A stretch of DNA of 64,000 bases from Flavobacteriales bacterium UBA3364 (GTDB lineage: Bacteria > Bacteroidota > Bacteroidia > Flavobacteriales_F > PHOS-HE28), in NCBI GenBank assembly GCA_002360495.1, contig DEQO01000125.1, forward strand, positions 1-64,000. Direction: 5' to 3'. This document shows, piece by piece, positions 16,930 to 26,085 of the stretch. The first letter of the stretch is position 1, and each line of letters begins with the position of its first letter. The translations under genes and the position numbers were made by a program. The notes beneath the pieces were generated by a model. The model saw only the letters and a list, made by a program, of their open reading frames with translations. It had not been told where the DNA came from and searched no databases.

Positions 16930-18471
16930 ATGAGCAATCAAGAAGACCGTCTCAAGACCCTTATCGGCCATGCGAAAGAGTATGGCTTCGTGTTCCAGAG
17001 CAGCGAGATCTACGATGGACTGAGCGCCACGTACGACTACGGCCCTTATGGCGCCGAGCTGAAGAACAACATCCGCCGGTACTGGTGGGACGCCATGACG
17101 AAGCTCAACGAGAACATCGTGGGCATCGATGCAGCCATCTTCATGCACCCCACCACCTGGAAGGCCAGCGGCCACGTGGATGCCTTCAACGATCCGCTCA
17201 TCGACAACAAGGACAGCAAGAAGCGCTACCGCGCCGACGTGCTCCTCGAAGAGCACATGGCCAAATACGCCGATAAGATCGAGAAGGAGGTGGAGAAGGG
17301 GAAGAAGAAGTTCGGCGAAGCATTCGATGAGGTGCAGTTCCGGGCCACCAACCCCAACGTGAAGCGCAGCCAGGAACGCATCGATGCGGTGGAAGGTCGG
17401 ATGAAGACCGCACTCGAAGCGAACGACCTCGAAGCAGTGCGCCAACTCATCATCGACGAGGAGATCAAGTGCCCGATCAGCGGAACGGCGAACTGGACCG
17501 AGGTACGGCAGTTCAATTTGATGTTCGCCACGGAGCTCGGCAGCGTGAGCGGCGAGAGCAGCACGATCTATCTGCGGCCGGAAACAGCCCAGGGCATCTT
17601 CGTGAACTTCCTGAACGTGCAGAAGAGCGCGCGCATGAAGATCCCCTTCGGCATCGCGCAGACGGGCAAGGCCTTCCGCAACGAGATCGTGGCGCGGCAG
17701 TTCATCTTCCGCATGCGCGAGTTCGAGCAGATGGAGATGCAGTTCTTCATCAAGCCCGGCACGCAGCAGGAGTGGTATGATACGTGGAAGGAGAAACGCA
17801 TCGCCTGGCACCGCGCGTTGGGCCTGCCCGCCGACAACTACCGCTTCCACGACCACATCAAACTGGCGCACTACGCCGACGCGGCCTGCGACATCGAGTT
17901 CAAGTTCCCCATGGGTTTCAAGGAGCTCGAGGGGATACACAGCCGCACCGATTTCGACCTGAAGCAACATGAAGAGTACAGCGGCAAGAAGCTGCGCTAC
18001 TTCGATACCGAGAGCAACGAGAGCTACATCCCGTATGTGCTGGAAACATCGATCGGCCTGGACCGGATGTTCCTCGCCGTGCTGAGCGCAGCGTATGTGG
18101 AAGAGAAGTTGGAGAACGGTGAAGAGCGCGTGGTGCTTCGCATTCCCGCGCCCCTGGCCCCGGTGAAGATCGCCGTGCTACCACTGATCAAAAAGGACGG
18201 TCTTCCCGAGAAGGCGCGCGAGATCATCGATCAACTGAAGCTCTCGCACAACTGCCAGTTCGATGACAAGGACAGCATCGGGAAACGTTACCGCCGGCAG
18301 GACGCGATCGGCACGCCCTACTGCATCACCATCGATCACGATACCCTAACCGACAACAAGGTGACCATCCGTGACCGTGATACCATGCAACAGGAACGCG
18401 TGGCGATCACCGCTCTTGATCGCATCGTGAGCGAGAAGGTGGATCTGCGGGGGTTGTTGCGGAAGCTGTAG
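16930..18471 (+). CDS. glyS: Glycine--tRNA ligase (homodimeric class II type)
   Basis: A 513-aa glycyl-tRNA synthetase of the alpha2 type shared by eukaryotes, archaea and Bacteroidota, not the bacterial alpha/beta form. It joins glycine to tRNA-Gly in the cytoplasm. Features in order: N-terminal EYGFVFQSSEIYDGLSATYD and YGPYGAELKNNIRRYWW; motif 2 region LRPETAQGIFVNFLNVQKSA, then FGIAQTGKAFRNEIVARQFI and FRMREFEQMEMQFF; motif 3 region VLETSIGLDRMFLAVL; and a C-terminal anticodon-binding domain starting APVKIAVLPLIKKDGLPEKA. Length is typical for the family. It is followed after 145 bp by a T9SS gene on the same strand. Confidence 0.97.
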   Translation: MSNQEDRLKTLIGHAKEYGFVFQSSEIYDGLSATYDYGPYGAELKNNIRRYWWDAMTKLNENIVGIDAAIFMHPTTWKASGHVDAFNDPLIDNKDSKKRYRADVLLEEHMAKYADKIEKEVEKGKKKFGEAFDEVQFRATNPNVKRSQERIDAVEGRMKTALEANDLEAVRQLIIDEEIKCPISGTANWTEVRQFNLMFATELGSVSGESSTIYLRPETAQGIFVNFLNVQKSARMKIPFGIAQTGKAFRNEIVARQFIFRMREFEQMEMQFFIKPGTQQEWYDTWKEKRIAWHRALGLPADNYRFHDHIKLAHYADAACDIEFKFPMGFKELEGIHSRTDFDLKQHEEYSGKKLRYFDTESNESYIPYVLETSIGLDRMFLAVLSAAYVEEKLENGEERVVLRIPAPLAPVKIAVLPLIKKDGLPEKAREIIDQLKLSHNCQFDDKDSIGKRYRRQDAIGTPYCITIDHDTLTDNKVTIRDRDTMQQERVAITALDRIVSEKVDLRGLLRKL

Positions 18472-18616
18472 TCCCAAGGAGCGGACCCTCCGACCTTTCG
18501 GTACCGACCGTTGGATGAACCGTTCGTGCCGTTGGCTGTGGCGCACTAACGTTCACGGCGATGGCGATGGTAGGTTGGCATGGAAGAACTCCTTGTCCAA
18601 CCAACTCCGACCGACC

Positions 18617-20401
18617 ATGGACCGAGCGCTGACCATCCTGTTCGCTTTCGCTCTCTTGATCCGCGAAGGCACCGCCCAAAGCACCGCGATACTGCATGTG
18701 AACGAGGTACAGATGCAGGTCCACTCCAACGGCTTTATCGGTGAAGGGGCCGGGGCTCCGGGGTCCGGGTTCTCTTTACCGAACGGCGCCAGTGCGATGC
18801 ATTCCTCGGGTCTATGGATGGGGGGCCGAACTCCCGTCAACCAGCTGAACTTGGCCGCGCACCTTTTCAACGATGCAATGGACTTTTTTCCAGGTCCGCT
18901 GACCAATGATGGAGCAGCGGGTATTTCGACCGACGTTTCCGAGCAGTACGATCGCGTTTGGAGCGTTGGCGCTGCCGAGATAGCACTTCACCGCAACTAC
19001 TTCGACTGCGTGGAGAACCCCGAGTGCGACGTGGCGACGGAATTCCCGAACGGGTATCAGATCCCTCAAACGATCCTTGATTGGCCCGCGATGGGTGATC
19101 CATCCCTCGGCCAATCCCTATACCTGGCCCCTTTCGTGGACCATGACATGGACGGCGACTACACCCCCGCGAACGGCGATCACCCCTGCACCGCAGGCGA
19201 TGGAGCGCTGTACGTGATCTACAACGACAGGCTCGCACCTCACGCCCAAAGCGGTGGCGGGGGCATCGGCCTGGAGGTGCACATGATGCCTTTCGCATAC
19301 GCCAACACCGATCCGTTCCTGGAACAGACCGTATTCGTCCATTACACCATCAACAACCGAGGTACGCAAACACTGAACGACTTCCGCATCGGCAACTTTG
19401 CCGACCTCGACATCGGATGCAGTAATGATGATGTCATCGGCACGGATGTTGGCCGCAACATGGTGTATATCTACAATGGGGATGACGTCGATGACGCCGA
19501 CTGCCAGGGAACGATCGGCTTCGGAGAGCAACCACCCGCCTTCGGGATGGTCATCCTTAAAGGTCCGCGTTTGGATCAGGATGGTTTGGACAATGACCTT
19601 GAACCGGCCATTCCTGCTTTCAATGGAAGCGGATATGATGATGGGGTCATCGACAACGAACGGCATGGTCTGGACCGCTCGATGTACTTCAACCGCGAGG
19701 GTCCCGGCCCACGAACAGACCCTACGATCACTGCGCACTTCGCTCAGTACATGAACTCCACCTGGAAAGATGGGACACCATTGACCTACGGCGGAAGTGG
19801 TTACGCGGACACCCCCGGTGCACCCGCGGCATTGTTCGCCTATCCCGGAGACTCCGACCCTCTTGGCCTGGGAACGTACGGTGTTCCACAACCACCGTGG
19901 GCAGCGGACCTTGCAACTTCACCGCAGGATCCACGTGGCTTGGCGATCATGGGGCCGATAACCCTTGAACCCGGCGCGGAACATGACATCTTGATCGCCT
20001 ACGTCCTTGCGCGAGCTACTGCTGGTGGAGCGTTGGCCAGTGTTGCCGCCCTCCAACAACGCGTGGATAGCGTCGCAGCATTCGCGGAGACCATTCCTGG
20101 ACTTATGGCAACGGGCACAGCTTGCGATGGCGTGGTCACTTCCGGCATTCATGACCACCCCGGCATGTCCACACTGGCCCTATATCCGGTTCCCGTTGCC
20201 AGCACATTAACGGTGCGAACTTCAGATGTGCAGCGCGGGACCGCGCTGCACGTGTTCGATATGCGTGGTGTTCTGATCGCACAGGTCCCGACAACTGGCG
20301 CAACCACGACCATCGACCTGGCAGGGCTCGCTCCCGGACCGTACGCGTTACGCACGGTTGGAGGAAGAACCGTTCATACCGGCCGCTTCATCAAAGAGTA
20401 G
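18617..20401 (+). CDS. Large T9SS type A sorting domain protein
   Basis: A 594-aa secreted protein starting MDRALTILFAFALLIREGTA (signal peptide); the frame is open upstream to 18515 without signal features. The mature domain begins ILHVNEVQMQVHSNGFIGEG. It contains several calcium-type acidic loops (VDHDMDGDYTPANGDHP, NGDDVDDADCQG, LDQDGLDNDLEPAIPAFNGS) and TVFVHYTINNRGTQTLNDFR, which resembles domains found in other T9SS cargo. The sorting domain is LALYPVPVASTLTVRTSDVQ, then GLAPGPYALRTVGG and GRFIKE, with YPVP in place of the usual YPNP. It is predicted to be surface-displayed or released; the function is unknown. Confidence 0.87.
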   Translation: MDRALTILFAFALLIREGTAQSTAILHVNEVQMQVHSNGFIGEGAGAPGSGFSLPNGASAMHSSGLWMGGRTPVNQLNLAAHLFNDAMDFFPGPLTNDGAAGISTDVSEQYDRVWSVGAAEIALHRNYFDCVENPECDVATEFPNGYQIPQTILDWPAMGDPSLGQSLYLAPFVDHDMDGDYTPANGDHPCTAGDGALYVIYNDRLAPHAQSGGGGIGLEVHMMPFAYANTDPFLEQTVFVHYTINNRGTQTLNDFRIGNFADLDIGCSNDDVIGTDVGRNMVYIYNGDDVDDADCQGTIGFGEQPPAFGMVILKGPRLDQDGLDNDLEPAIPAFNGSGYDDGVIDNERHGLDRSMYFNREGPGPRTDPTITAHFAQYMNSTWKDGTPLTYGGSGYADTPGAPAALFAYPGDSDPLGLGTYGVPQPPWAADLATSPQDPRGLAIMGPITLEPGAEHDILIAYVLARATAGGALASVAALQQRVDSVAAFAETIPGLMATGTACDGVVTSGIHDHPGMSTLALYPVPVASTLTVRTSDVQRGTALHVFDMRGVLIAQVPTTGATTTIDLAGLAPGPYALRTVGGRTVHTGRFIKE

Positions 20402-20533
20402 GTACCGCGATAGCACTTGTTGTTAAGGGCGGGATCCTCCGGGTTCCTCGGTCGCTTGACACGCACCTGGGTTTCTCACCTCTTTTCATCTCCGCATTCC
20501 GCACGAAGCCGTAATTTCGCGTCCCCAACACCT

Positions 20534-20615
20534 ACCCAGGTGGCGGAATTGGTAGACGCGCTGGTCTCAAACACCAGTGATGCAAGTCGTGCGGGTTCGA
20601 CTCCCGCCCTGGGTA
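20534..20615 (+). tRNA. tRNA-Leu (anticodon CAA)
   Basis: An 82-nt class II tRNA. The acceptor arms ACCCAGG (20534-20540) and CCTGGGT pair fully and are followed by discriminator A at 20615; CCA is not encoded. The anticodon stem CTGGT/ACCAG encloses CTCAAAC, giving anticodon CAA for UUG codons. An extended variable arm and a T arm GCGGG-TTCGACT-CCCGC follow. A possible -7 element TAATTTCG lies at 20512-20519. Confidence 0.97.
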
Positions 20616-20622
20616 CTCGAAA

Positions 20623-20645
20623 CACGGCCGCTCAACGCGGCCGTG
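20623..20645 (+). terminator. Hairpin after tRNA-Leu
   Basis: CACGGCCGC pairs perfectly with GCGGCCGTG around the loop TCAAC, starting eight bases after the tRNA. No T run follows, so it may act as a processing or weak termination hairpin ahead of the deaminase gene. Confidence 0.5.
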
Positions 20646-20658
20646 CCACTTAGGACCC

Positions 20659-21114
20659 ATGTCCACGGCACAGGATACCATCGTTCACGCCGACCCCACC
20701 AAGCAGGAGCGTTACGACCGTGCGTACATGAAGATGGCCTTGGAGTGGGCCAAGCTCAGCCACTGTGTCCGCAAGAAGGTAGGCGCCTTGATCGTTAAGG
20801 AGGGCATGATCATCAGCGATGGGTACAACGGCACGCCTACCGGCTTTTCGAACGATTGTGAGGATCCGAGCGGTAATACACATTGGTACGTCCTTCACGC
20901 GGAGGCCAATGCGATCCTGAAGGTGGCCCGGAGCACGAACAATGCCCGAGCGGCTACGTTGTACCTGACACACTCCCCCTGCAAGGAGTGCAGCAAGCTG
21001 ATCCTGCAGTCCGGCATTAAACGACTGGTCTACCTGGATGCTTACAAGGACACCGCCGGTCTTGACCTATTGAAGGACGGGGGCCTGCTCGTAACCAAAT
21101 TGGATCCCCAGTAA
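20659..21114 (+). CDS. Deoxycytidylate (dCMP) deaminase
   Basis: A 151-aa zinc deaminase that converts dCMP to dUMP, the precursor for thymidylate synthase. The zinc-site motifs are intact: His80 and catalytic Glu82 in YVLHAEANAIL, and Cys108 and Cys111 in HSPCKECSKLIL. The SDGYNGTPTGFSNDCED segment is typical of ComEB-like dCMP deaminases. Length and start (MSTAQDTIVHADPTKQERYD) fit the family. It is followed by the S41 protease gene after one base, so the two are probably cotranscribed, a pairing frequently seen in Bacteroidota. Confidence 0.95.
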   Translation: MSTAQDTIVHADPTKQERYDRAYMKMALEWAKLSHCVRKKVGALIVKEGMIISDGYNGTPTGFSNDCEDPSGNTHWYVLHAEANAILKVARSTNNARAATLYLTHSPCKECSKLILQSGIKRLVYLDAYKDTAGLDLLKDGGLLVTKLDPQ

Positions 21115-21115
21115 G

Positions 21116-22744
21116 ATGTCCGAGCCACGCCGCGGCCTTTCCCCATTCTTCCCCCTGCTGCTCGCAGTGGCGTTGGTGGCCGGGCTCTTCATCGGACAGG
21201 ACATCGCCTCCACGTCGGGTGGGCCGCTCGCCGTGTTCCAGTTGCGCCAGCCCAGTGCCTCGGACAAGATCGGCCAGGTGCTGGACCTCATCGATCAGCA
21301 GTACGTGGACACTGTGCAGAAGAACGCCTTGGTGGACGAGGTGCTTCAGGACATCCTGCAACGCCTTGATCCGCACAGTTACTACATCAGCGCAGCGGAG
21401 ATCCGTGCTGCACAAGAACCGTTGGAAGGCAGTTTCGACGGCATCGGTGTGGAGTTCGCCATCCAGCGCGATACCGTTGTGGTGATCTCGCCGGTGGAGG
21501 GCGGACCGAGCGCTGCCGTGGGGATCCGTGCAGGAGATCGCATCATTTCGGCGAACGGTGAGAAGATCGCCGGCATCAACATCACCAATGAGCAAGTGAT
21601 GAAACACCTTCGTGGGCCGAAGGGAAGCGAGGTGGTCGTAGGGATACTGCGGCATGGCAAGCCGAAGCCCTTCGATGTGGCCATCGAACGGGGGAAGATC
21701 CCGATCAACAGTGTGGCTGCTTCGATGATCGATGCCAACGGGACGGGCTACATCAAGCTCGTACGCTTCGCCAAGAACACACACACCGAGTTCGTCGCTG
21801 CAGCCGACGCGTTGAAGGAAAAGGGAATGAAGCGGCTCGTACTGGACCTGCGTGGGAATGGAGGGGGTTTCCTCAATTCCGCCATCGACCTGGCCGATGA
21901 ATTCCTGCCCAGTGGTCGTGATATCGTTTACACCGAAGGGCGGCATTCCCCAAGGCAGGATGCCAAAGCCACGCGCAAAGGCGGGTACGAGGACATTCCC
22001 CTCGCAGTGCTCATCGATGAAGGATCGGCCAGTGCCAGTGAGATCATCGCCGGTGCGATCCAGGACAATGATCGTGGACTTCTCGTCGGTCGCCGAACAT
22101 TCGGAAAGGGATTGGTGCAGGAACATGTCCCGTTGCCGGACAGTAGCGCGGTGCGCATCACGACAGCGCGGTACTACACTCCAAGCGGGCGATCCATCCA
22201 ACGTCCGTACGGCGAAGGCATCGACTACATGGACGACTTCGAGGCGCGCGCAGGTCATGGTGAACTGTTGAACGCCGACAGCATTCCCACGGACACGACC
22301 AAGGAGTACACCACGCTGAAGGGAAGGACGGTCTATGGCGGCGGCGGTATCACCCCCGATCTCTTCGTACCCACGGATACCACGGAGAGCTCCAGTTACC
22401 TCACCGACCTGTTCTTCAGTGGTACGTTGAACCAGTTCTCCTTCGATATTGCCGATCGCGACAGGGCGAAACTGCTGGCCCGGTACAAGACCTCGGCCGA
22501 GTTCGCAGAACAGTTCACCGTTGGTGCGGCGCTCCTGGCGGACCTGGACCGCTATGCGGCCACCCAGAAGATACTCGTCCGTCCGGGTGATGCCGTCCGT
22601 TCCCGCAGCCAGATCGCCACGCGCCTCAAGGCCGGGATCGCCCGGAACGTGTGGGGCGACGATGGCTACTACCGCATACTGCTGGAAAAGGACCCTGCCT
22701 ACCAACGGGCCGCGCAGGAACTTTCCATGATGATCGCCCAGTGA
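21116..22744 (+). CDS. S41 family C-terminal processing peptidase
   Basis: A 542-aa membrane-anchored periplasmic protease. An N-terminal membrane segment (FFPLLLAVALVAGLFI, residues 11-26) is followed by a helical region, a PDZ domain (about 105-190; GIGVEFAIQRDTVVVISPVE, then SAAVGIRAGDRIISANGEKI), and the S41 core with LVLDLRGNGGGFLNSAIDLA. The catalytic serine is Ser306 in GSASASEI and the lysine is Lys331 in RTFGKGLVQ, 25 residues apart as in the Tsp/CtpA family. Such enzymes trim envelope proteins from the C-terminus. It forms a likely operon with the dCMP deaminase gene one base upstream. Confidence 0.95.
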   Translation: MSEPRRGLSPFFPLLLAVALVAGLFIGQDIASTSGGPLAVFQLRQPSASDKIGQVLDLIDQQYVDTVQKNALVDEVLQDILQRLDPHSYYISAAEIRAAQEPLEGSFDGIGVEFAIQRDTVVVISPVEGGPSAAVGIRAGDRIISANGEKIAGINITNEQVMKHLRGPKGSEVVVGILRHGKPKPFDVAIERGKIPINSVAASMIDANGTGYIKLVRFAKNTHTEFVAAADALKEKGMKRLVLDLRGNGGGFLNSAIDLADEFLPSGRDIVYTEGRHSPRQDAKATRKGGYEDIPLAVLIDEGSASASEIIAGAIQDNDRGLLVGRRTFGKGLVQEHVPLPDSSAVRITTARYYTPSGRSIQRPYGEGIDYMDDFEARAGHGELLNADSIPTDTTKEYTTLKGRTVYGGGGITPDLFVPTDTTESSSYLTDLFFSGTLNQFSFDIADRDRAKLLARYKTSAEFAEQFTVGAALLADLDRYAATQKILVRPGDAVRSRSQIATRLKAGIARNVWGDDGYYRILLEKDPAYQRAAQELSMMIAQ

Positions 22745-22766
22745 ACAAGGCTGGGCTGGAAAAAGA

Positions 22767-22790
22767 GAAAGGGGCCGAATGGCCCCTTTC
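22767..22790 (-). terminator. Rho-independent terminator of the alanine-rich lipoprotein gene
   Basis: A perfect 10-bp stem GAAAGGGGCC / GGCCCCTTTC with a 4-base loop. On the minus strand it is followed by TCTTTTTC, a T run, so it terminates the leftward lipoprotein gene. It can also block the rightward protease transcript. Confidence 0.8.
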
Positions 22791-22810
22791 GCGGTTCAAT
22801 GGTCGGTAGC

Positions 22811-23074
22811 TTAGTGAGCTACGGCCTCCGTGGCAGCTTCGGTAGCAGCGGCAGCAGCATCGGTAGCAGCTGCGGCAGCGGTATCAGCAGCAGCAGCAGC
22901 AGCAGCAGCGGCCTCAGCGGCAGCGGCTTCAGCCTCAGCGGCAGCCTTATCCATCATTTCTTGAGCAGAGTTGGCAGTCTCGTCGGCAGCGTTCTCCATG
23001 GTCTCCGGAGCGCTGCTGCTGCAGGCTACGAACATCGCTGCCATAGTGGCGAGCAGTGCGAACTTCTTGATCAT
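22811..23074 (-). CDS. Small alanine-rich lipoprotein
   Basis: An 87-aa protein with a lipoprotein signal: MIKKFALLATMAAMFVACSS, with the lipobox ending at Cys18. The mature part is almost only Ala, Glu, Asp and Thr (ETMENAADETANSAQEMMDK, then runs such as AEAAAAEAAAAAAAAADTAA), predicted to form one long helix. It is comparable in style to Lpp-like or entericidin-like small envelope lipoproteins, but no homology can be claimed. The DNA carries a near-perfect GCA/GCC trinucleotide tract (about 22850-22950) that could change length by slippage. It has its own terminator at 22767-22790. Confidence 0.8.
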   Translation of the reverse strand: MIKKFALLATMAAMFVACSSSAPETMENAADETANSAQEMMDKAAAEAEAAAAEAAAAAAAAADTAAAAATDAAAAATEAATEAVAH

Positions 23075-23202
23075 TTACGTGTACTTTTTTGGTGAAAGTG
23101 GGCGCAAAGGTAGAAGGATGTTCCATTCCCACAACAGGATCGGCCTCACCGTGCCTACCTTCGACCTTCCATTCGACCAAATCACGCCAGAAACCGACCA
23201 AA

Positions 23203-23811
23203 ATGGCCTTCACACTTCCCGAACTACCCTACGCGCACAACGCGCTGGAGCCCCACATCGACGCACGAACCATGGAGATCCACCATGGCAAGCACCACAA
23301 TGCCTACGTCACCAACCTGAACAAAGCTCTGGAGGGTTCGCCCCTTGCGGACAAGTCCATTGAGGACCTGATGAAGGCCCTGGACATGACCAATATGGCC
23401 GTTCGCAACAACGGCGGCGGGCATTACAACCATAGCCTGTTCTGGAAAGTGATGGCCCCTAACGCTGGTGGGAAGCCGGACGGGGCTTTGGCGAGTGCGA
23501 TCGACCGCGACTTCGGTTCGTTCGACGCTTTCAAGGAGAAATTCGCAGCCGCAGGTACCACCCGTTTCGGCAGTGGCTGGGCTTGGCTCTGTGTCCAAAA
23601 AGGCGGTAAGCTCGAGGTATGCAGTACCCCGAACCAGGACAATCCGTTGATGCCCGATACCGGATGCGGTGGCACACCCGTTCTCGGCATGGACGTTTGG
23701 GAGCACGCCTACTACCTGCACTACCAGAACCGTCGCCCGGACTACATCGCCGCTTTCTGGAACGTGGTGAACTGGCCCGAAGTGGCCCGTCGCTATGATG
23801 CTGGGAAGTAG
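23203..23811 (+). CDS. sodA: Superoxide dismutase (Fe/Mn family, Mn-like residues)
   Basis: A 202-aa cytoplasmic enzyme that dismutates superoxide to oxygen and hydrogen peroxide. The true start is MAFTLPELPYAHNALEPHID; the frame stays open upstream to 23089 but that part does not resemble the family. Metal ligands are visible as His27 in MEIHHGKHHNAYV, the His of GGGHYNHSLFW, and the Asp and His of GMDVWEHAYYLHY. GGGHYNHS and TPNQDNPLMP are closer to manganese than iron enzymes, but metal use can only be suggested. A TACCTTCG element lies at about 23156. It is a stand-alone gene. Confidence 0.95.
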   Translation: MAFTLPELPYAHNALEPHIDARTMEIHHGKHHNAYVTNLNKALEGSPLADKSIEDLMKALDMTNMAVRNNGGGHYNHSLFWKVMAPNAGGKPDGALASAIDRDFGSFDAFKEKFAAAGTTRFGSGWAWLCVQKGGKLEVCSTPNQDNPLMPDTGCGGTPVLGMDVWEHAYYLHYQNRRPDYIAAFWNVVNWPEVARRYDAGK

Positions 23812-23891
23812 GTCCGGTCGTTGATCGCACGGGCGCCGGTGGACCCTTCTTCCGCGCCCGTTCCACTCCCATCCGTGCTCGACGCCAGATC

Positions 23892-24248
23892 GTGAAACCC
23901 CTCCTGCTCGTCCTCTTCGTCGCCTTGGCCGCCCCCGCATGGGCAGGAGGTCCGTTCGTTGCGAAGAACATGATCGTCCTGGACGATAGTGTCGAGGTGA
24001 CGGTCGAGAACGAACGGGCGATCAGCAGTGCGTTGGCCGTGTTGCTCGGGCCTTTCGGCGCGCACCGGATCTATCTGGGGACCACGCCCAAGGTCGCCAT
24101 CATCTACGGGGTCACCTTCGGTGGTTTCGGGGTCCTGGTCCTGCTGGACCTTGGTCACCTGCTGTTCTCGCGCGACTTGGCGGCCTACCGCAACAACGAT
24201 CGCGTGTTCATGTGGGGCAAGCCGAAAGAACGGCTCACTCCACAGTGA
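23892..24248 (+). CDS. TM2 domain protein with signal peptide
   Basis: A 118-aa protein: signal peptide MKPLLLVLFVALAAPAWAGG, a short linker, then the TM2 domain: RAISSALAVLLGPFGAHRIY LGTTP followed by VAIIYGVTFGGFGVLVLLDL, with the GxxGxHRxYLG turn between two membrane segments, then a tail ending WGKPKERLTPQ. TM2 proteins are small inner-membrane proteins of unclear role in bacteria. It converges with glmS, overlapping its 3' end by 14 bp. Confidence 0.85.
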   Translation: MKPLLLVLFVALAAPAWAGGPFVAKNMIVLDDSVEVTVENERAISSALAVLLGPFGAHRIYLGTTPKVAIIYGVTFGGFGVLVLLDLGHLLFSRDLAAYRNNDRVFMWGKPKERLTPQ

Positions 24249-26079
24249 CGCTCTTCGCCAGGTTGCGTGGCTGGTCCACGTTGCAGTTCCGCATCACGGC
24301 GATGTGGTAGCTGATCAGCTGGAACGGCACCACGCTCAGCAGTGGTACCAAGGCATCCGGCGTTTCGGGGATCTCGATCACATGATCGGCCAGACCCTTC
24401 ACCACCGTGTCCCCTTCGGTAACGATGGCGATGATCTTGCCTTTGCGCGCCTTCACCTCCTGGATGTTGCTGACCACTTTCTCGTAGCTCGCTCCTTTGG
24501 TGGCGATCACGAACACCGGCATGGCATCGTCGATCAAGGCGATCGGGCCGTGCTTCATTTCCGCGGCAGGATAACCTTCGGCATGGATGTAGCTGATCTC
24601 CTTCAACTTCAACGCCCCCTCCAACGCCACCGGGAAGCAGTAGCCACGGCCCAGATAAAGGGCGTTCGAAGCATCCTTGTAGATGTCGGCGATGTACTTG
24701 ATCTGCTCCTCGGACCCGAGCACCTTCTGGACCTTGTCCGGAATGGCGTCCAACTCGTTCAATAGCCGGTAGAAGTTGCCGCCGCTGAGCATGCCCTTCT
24801 TCTTGCCGATCATCAAGGCCATCAACGTAAGAACGGTCACCTGCGCGGTGAACGCCTTCGTACTGGCCACACCGATCTCCGGACCAGCGTGCGTGTAAGA
24901 GCCCGCATGTGTGACGCGTGCGATGCTGCTCCCAACGACGTTACAGATGCCGATGATGGTGGCCCCCCGGTTCTTCGCCAGTTCTATGGCGGCAAGCGTG
25001 TCCGCCGTTTCACCGCTCTGGCTGATGGCGATCACGAGATCGTCCTCGCCGACGATCGGATTGCGATATCTGAACTCACTGGCGTACTCCACTTCGACCG
25101 GGATGCGCGCAAACTCCTCAAAGAGGTATTCACCCACCATTCCCGCATGCCAACTCGTGCCGCAGCCAACGATGAGGATACGCTTTGCATTGACGAATTT
25201 CTGCTCGTAATCCTTGATACCGCCGAGAACGACCTCTCCTTTCGAGAGGTTCAAACGACCGCGCAAACAATCCCGGATGCTCCGTGACTGTTCGTGGATC
25301 TCCTTGAGCATGAAATGGTCGTATCCGCCCTTCTCCAGCGCCTCCAGGTGCATCTCCAGCTCCTGGATGAACGGTGTCTTGTCCTGGTTCTTGATGTTGC
25401 GGATCTTCAACCCCTTGTTGCGATCCATGACCGCGATCTCGCCATCCTCCAAGTACACCACGTTCTTGGTGTGTTCCACGATCGGTGTCGCATCGCTGGC
25501 CGCGAAGTGCTCCCCGTTCTCGCCGATGCCGATCACCAACGGCGAACTCTTGCGGGCAGCCACCATCACATCAGGGGACTTGCGATCGAGCACGACAATG
25601 GCATACGCTCCAACCACGCTGTCCAGCGCCAACCGGACCGCCTCTGCCAGATCCACCTTTTCGGTCCGCTGGATGTCGTCGATCAAATGCACGAGCACCT
25701 CGGTGTCCGTATCGCTGCGGAATTTGTGCCCGCGGTGGATCAACTCCTCCTTGATAGCGGCATAGTTCTCGATGATCCCGTTGTGGATCAGCGCCAGATC
25801 ACCACTGGTGCCTTGGTGCGGGTGGGCGTTCACGTCGTTGGGTGGCCCGTGCGTTGCCCAACGGGTATGTCCGATCCCAACACTGCCTTTCGTGGAATGA
25901 CCGTTCACATGCGATTCCAGGTCGCTCACCTTGCCTTGGCACTTGTAGATCGCGAGGTTGTCACCTTGCAACAAGGCTACGCCGGCACTATCGTACCCGC
26001 GGTACTCCAAGCGGCGCAAGCCGTTGATCAGGATGGGGTAGGCTTCCTTATCGCCCAGGTAGGCCACGATTCCACACAT
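24235..26079 (-). CDS. glmS: Glutamine--fructose-6-phosphate aminotransferase (isomerizing)
   Basis: A 614-aa cytoplasmic enzyme making glucosamine 6-phosphate for peptidoglycan and lipid A. After the initiator Met, Cys2 of MCGIVAYLGDKEAYPILING is the glutaminase nucleophile. The N-terminal class II amidotransferase domain shows GIGHTRWATHGPPNDVNAHP and NGIIENY. Two SIS sugar-isomerase domains follow (CGTSWHAGMVGEYLFEEFAR, AISQSGETADTLAAIELAKN). The C-terminus LAKSVTVE contains the conserved catalytic-loop lysine. It is the last gene of a three-gene minus-strand operon after the GT5-like and DUF4270 genes (6-bp gap). Confidence 0.98.
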   Translation of the reverse strand: MCGIVAYLGDKEAYPILINGLRRLEYRGYDSAGVALLQGDNLAIYKCQGKVSDLESHVNGHSTKGSVGIGHTRWATHGPPNDVNAHPHQGTSGDLALIHNGIIENYAAIKEELIHRGHKFRSDTDTEVLVHLIDDIQRTEKVDLAEAVRLALDSVVGAYAIVVLDRKSPDVMVAARKSSPLVIGIGENGEHFAASDATPIVEHTKNVVYLEDGEIAVMDRNKGLKIRNIKNQDKTPFIQELEMHLEALEKGGYDHFMLKEIHEQSRSIRDCLRGRLNLSKGEVVLGGIKDYEQKFVNAKRILIVGCGTSWHAGMVGEYLFEEFARIPVEVEYASEFRYRNPIVGEDDLVIAISQSGETADTLAAIELAKNRGATIIGICNVVGSSIARVTHAGSYTHAGPEIGVASTKAFTAQVTVLTLMALMIGKKKGMLSGGNFYRLLNELDAIPDKVQKVLGSEEQIKYIADIYKDASNALYLGRGYCFPVALEGALKLKEISYIHAEGYPAAEMKHGPIALIDDAMPVFVIATKGASYEKVVSNIQEVKARKGKIIAIVTEGDTVVKGLADHVIEIPETPDALVPLLSVVPFQLISYHIAVMRNCNVDQPRNLAKSVTVE

Positions 26080-26085
26080 GCGGGT

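Noticed and set aside
16702..17970. A 422-codon minus-strand frame opposite glyS
   Set aside because: Antisense to a clear glycyl-tRNA synthetase; no promoter and no motifs.
22850..22950. Periodic sequence that might suggest a CRISPR or minisatellite
   Set aside because: It is an in-frame GCx triplet tract coding for alanine in a lipoprotein; there are no spacers.
23089..23202. N-terminal extension of superoxide dismutase
   Set aside because: The extra 38 residues do not match the family, and the -7-like TACCTTCG lies inside them.
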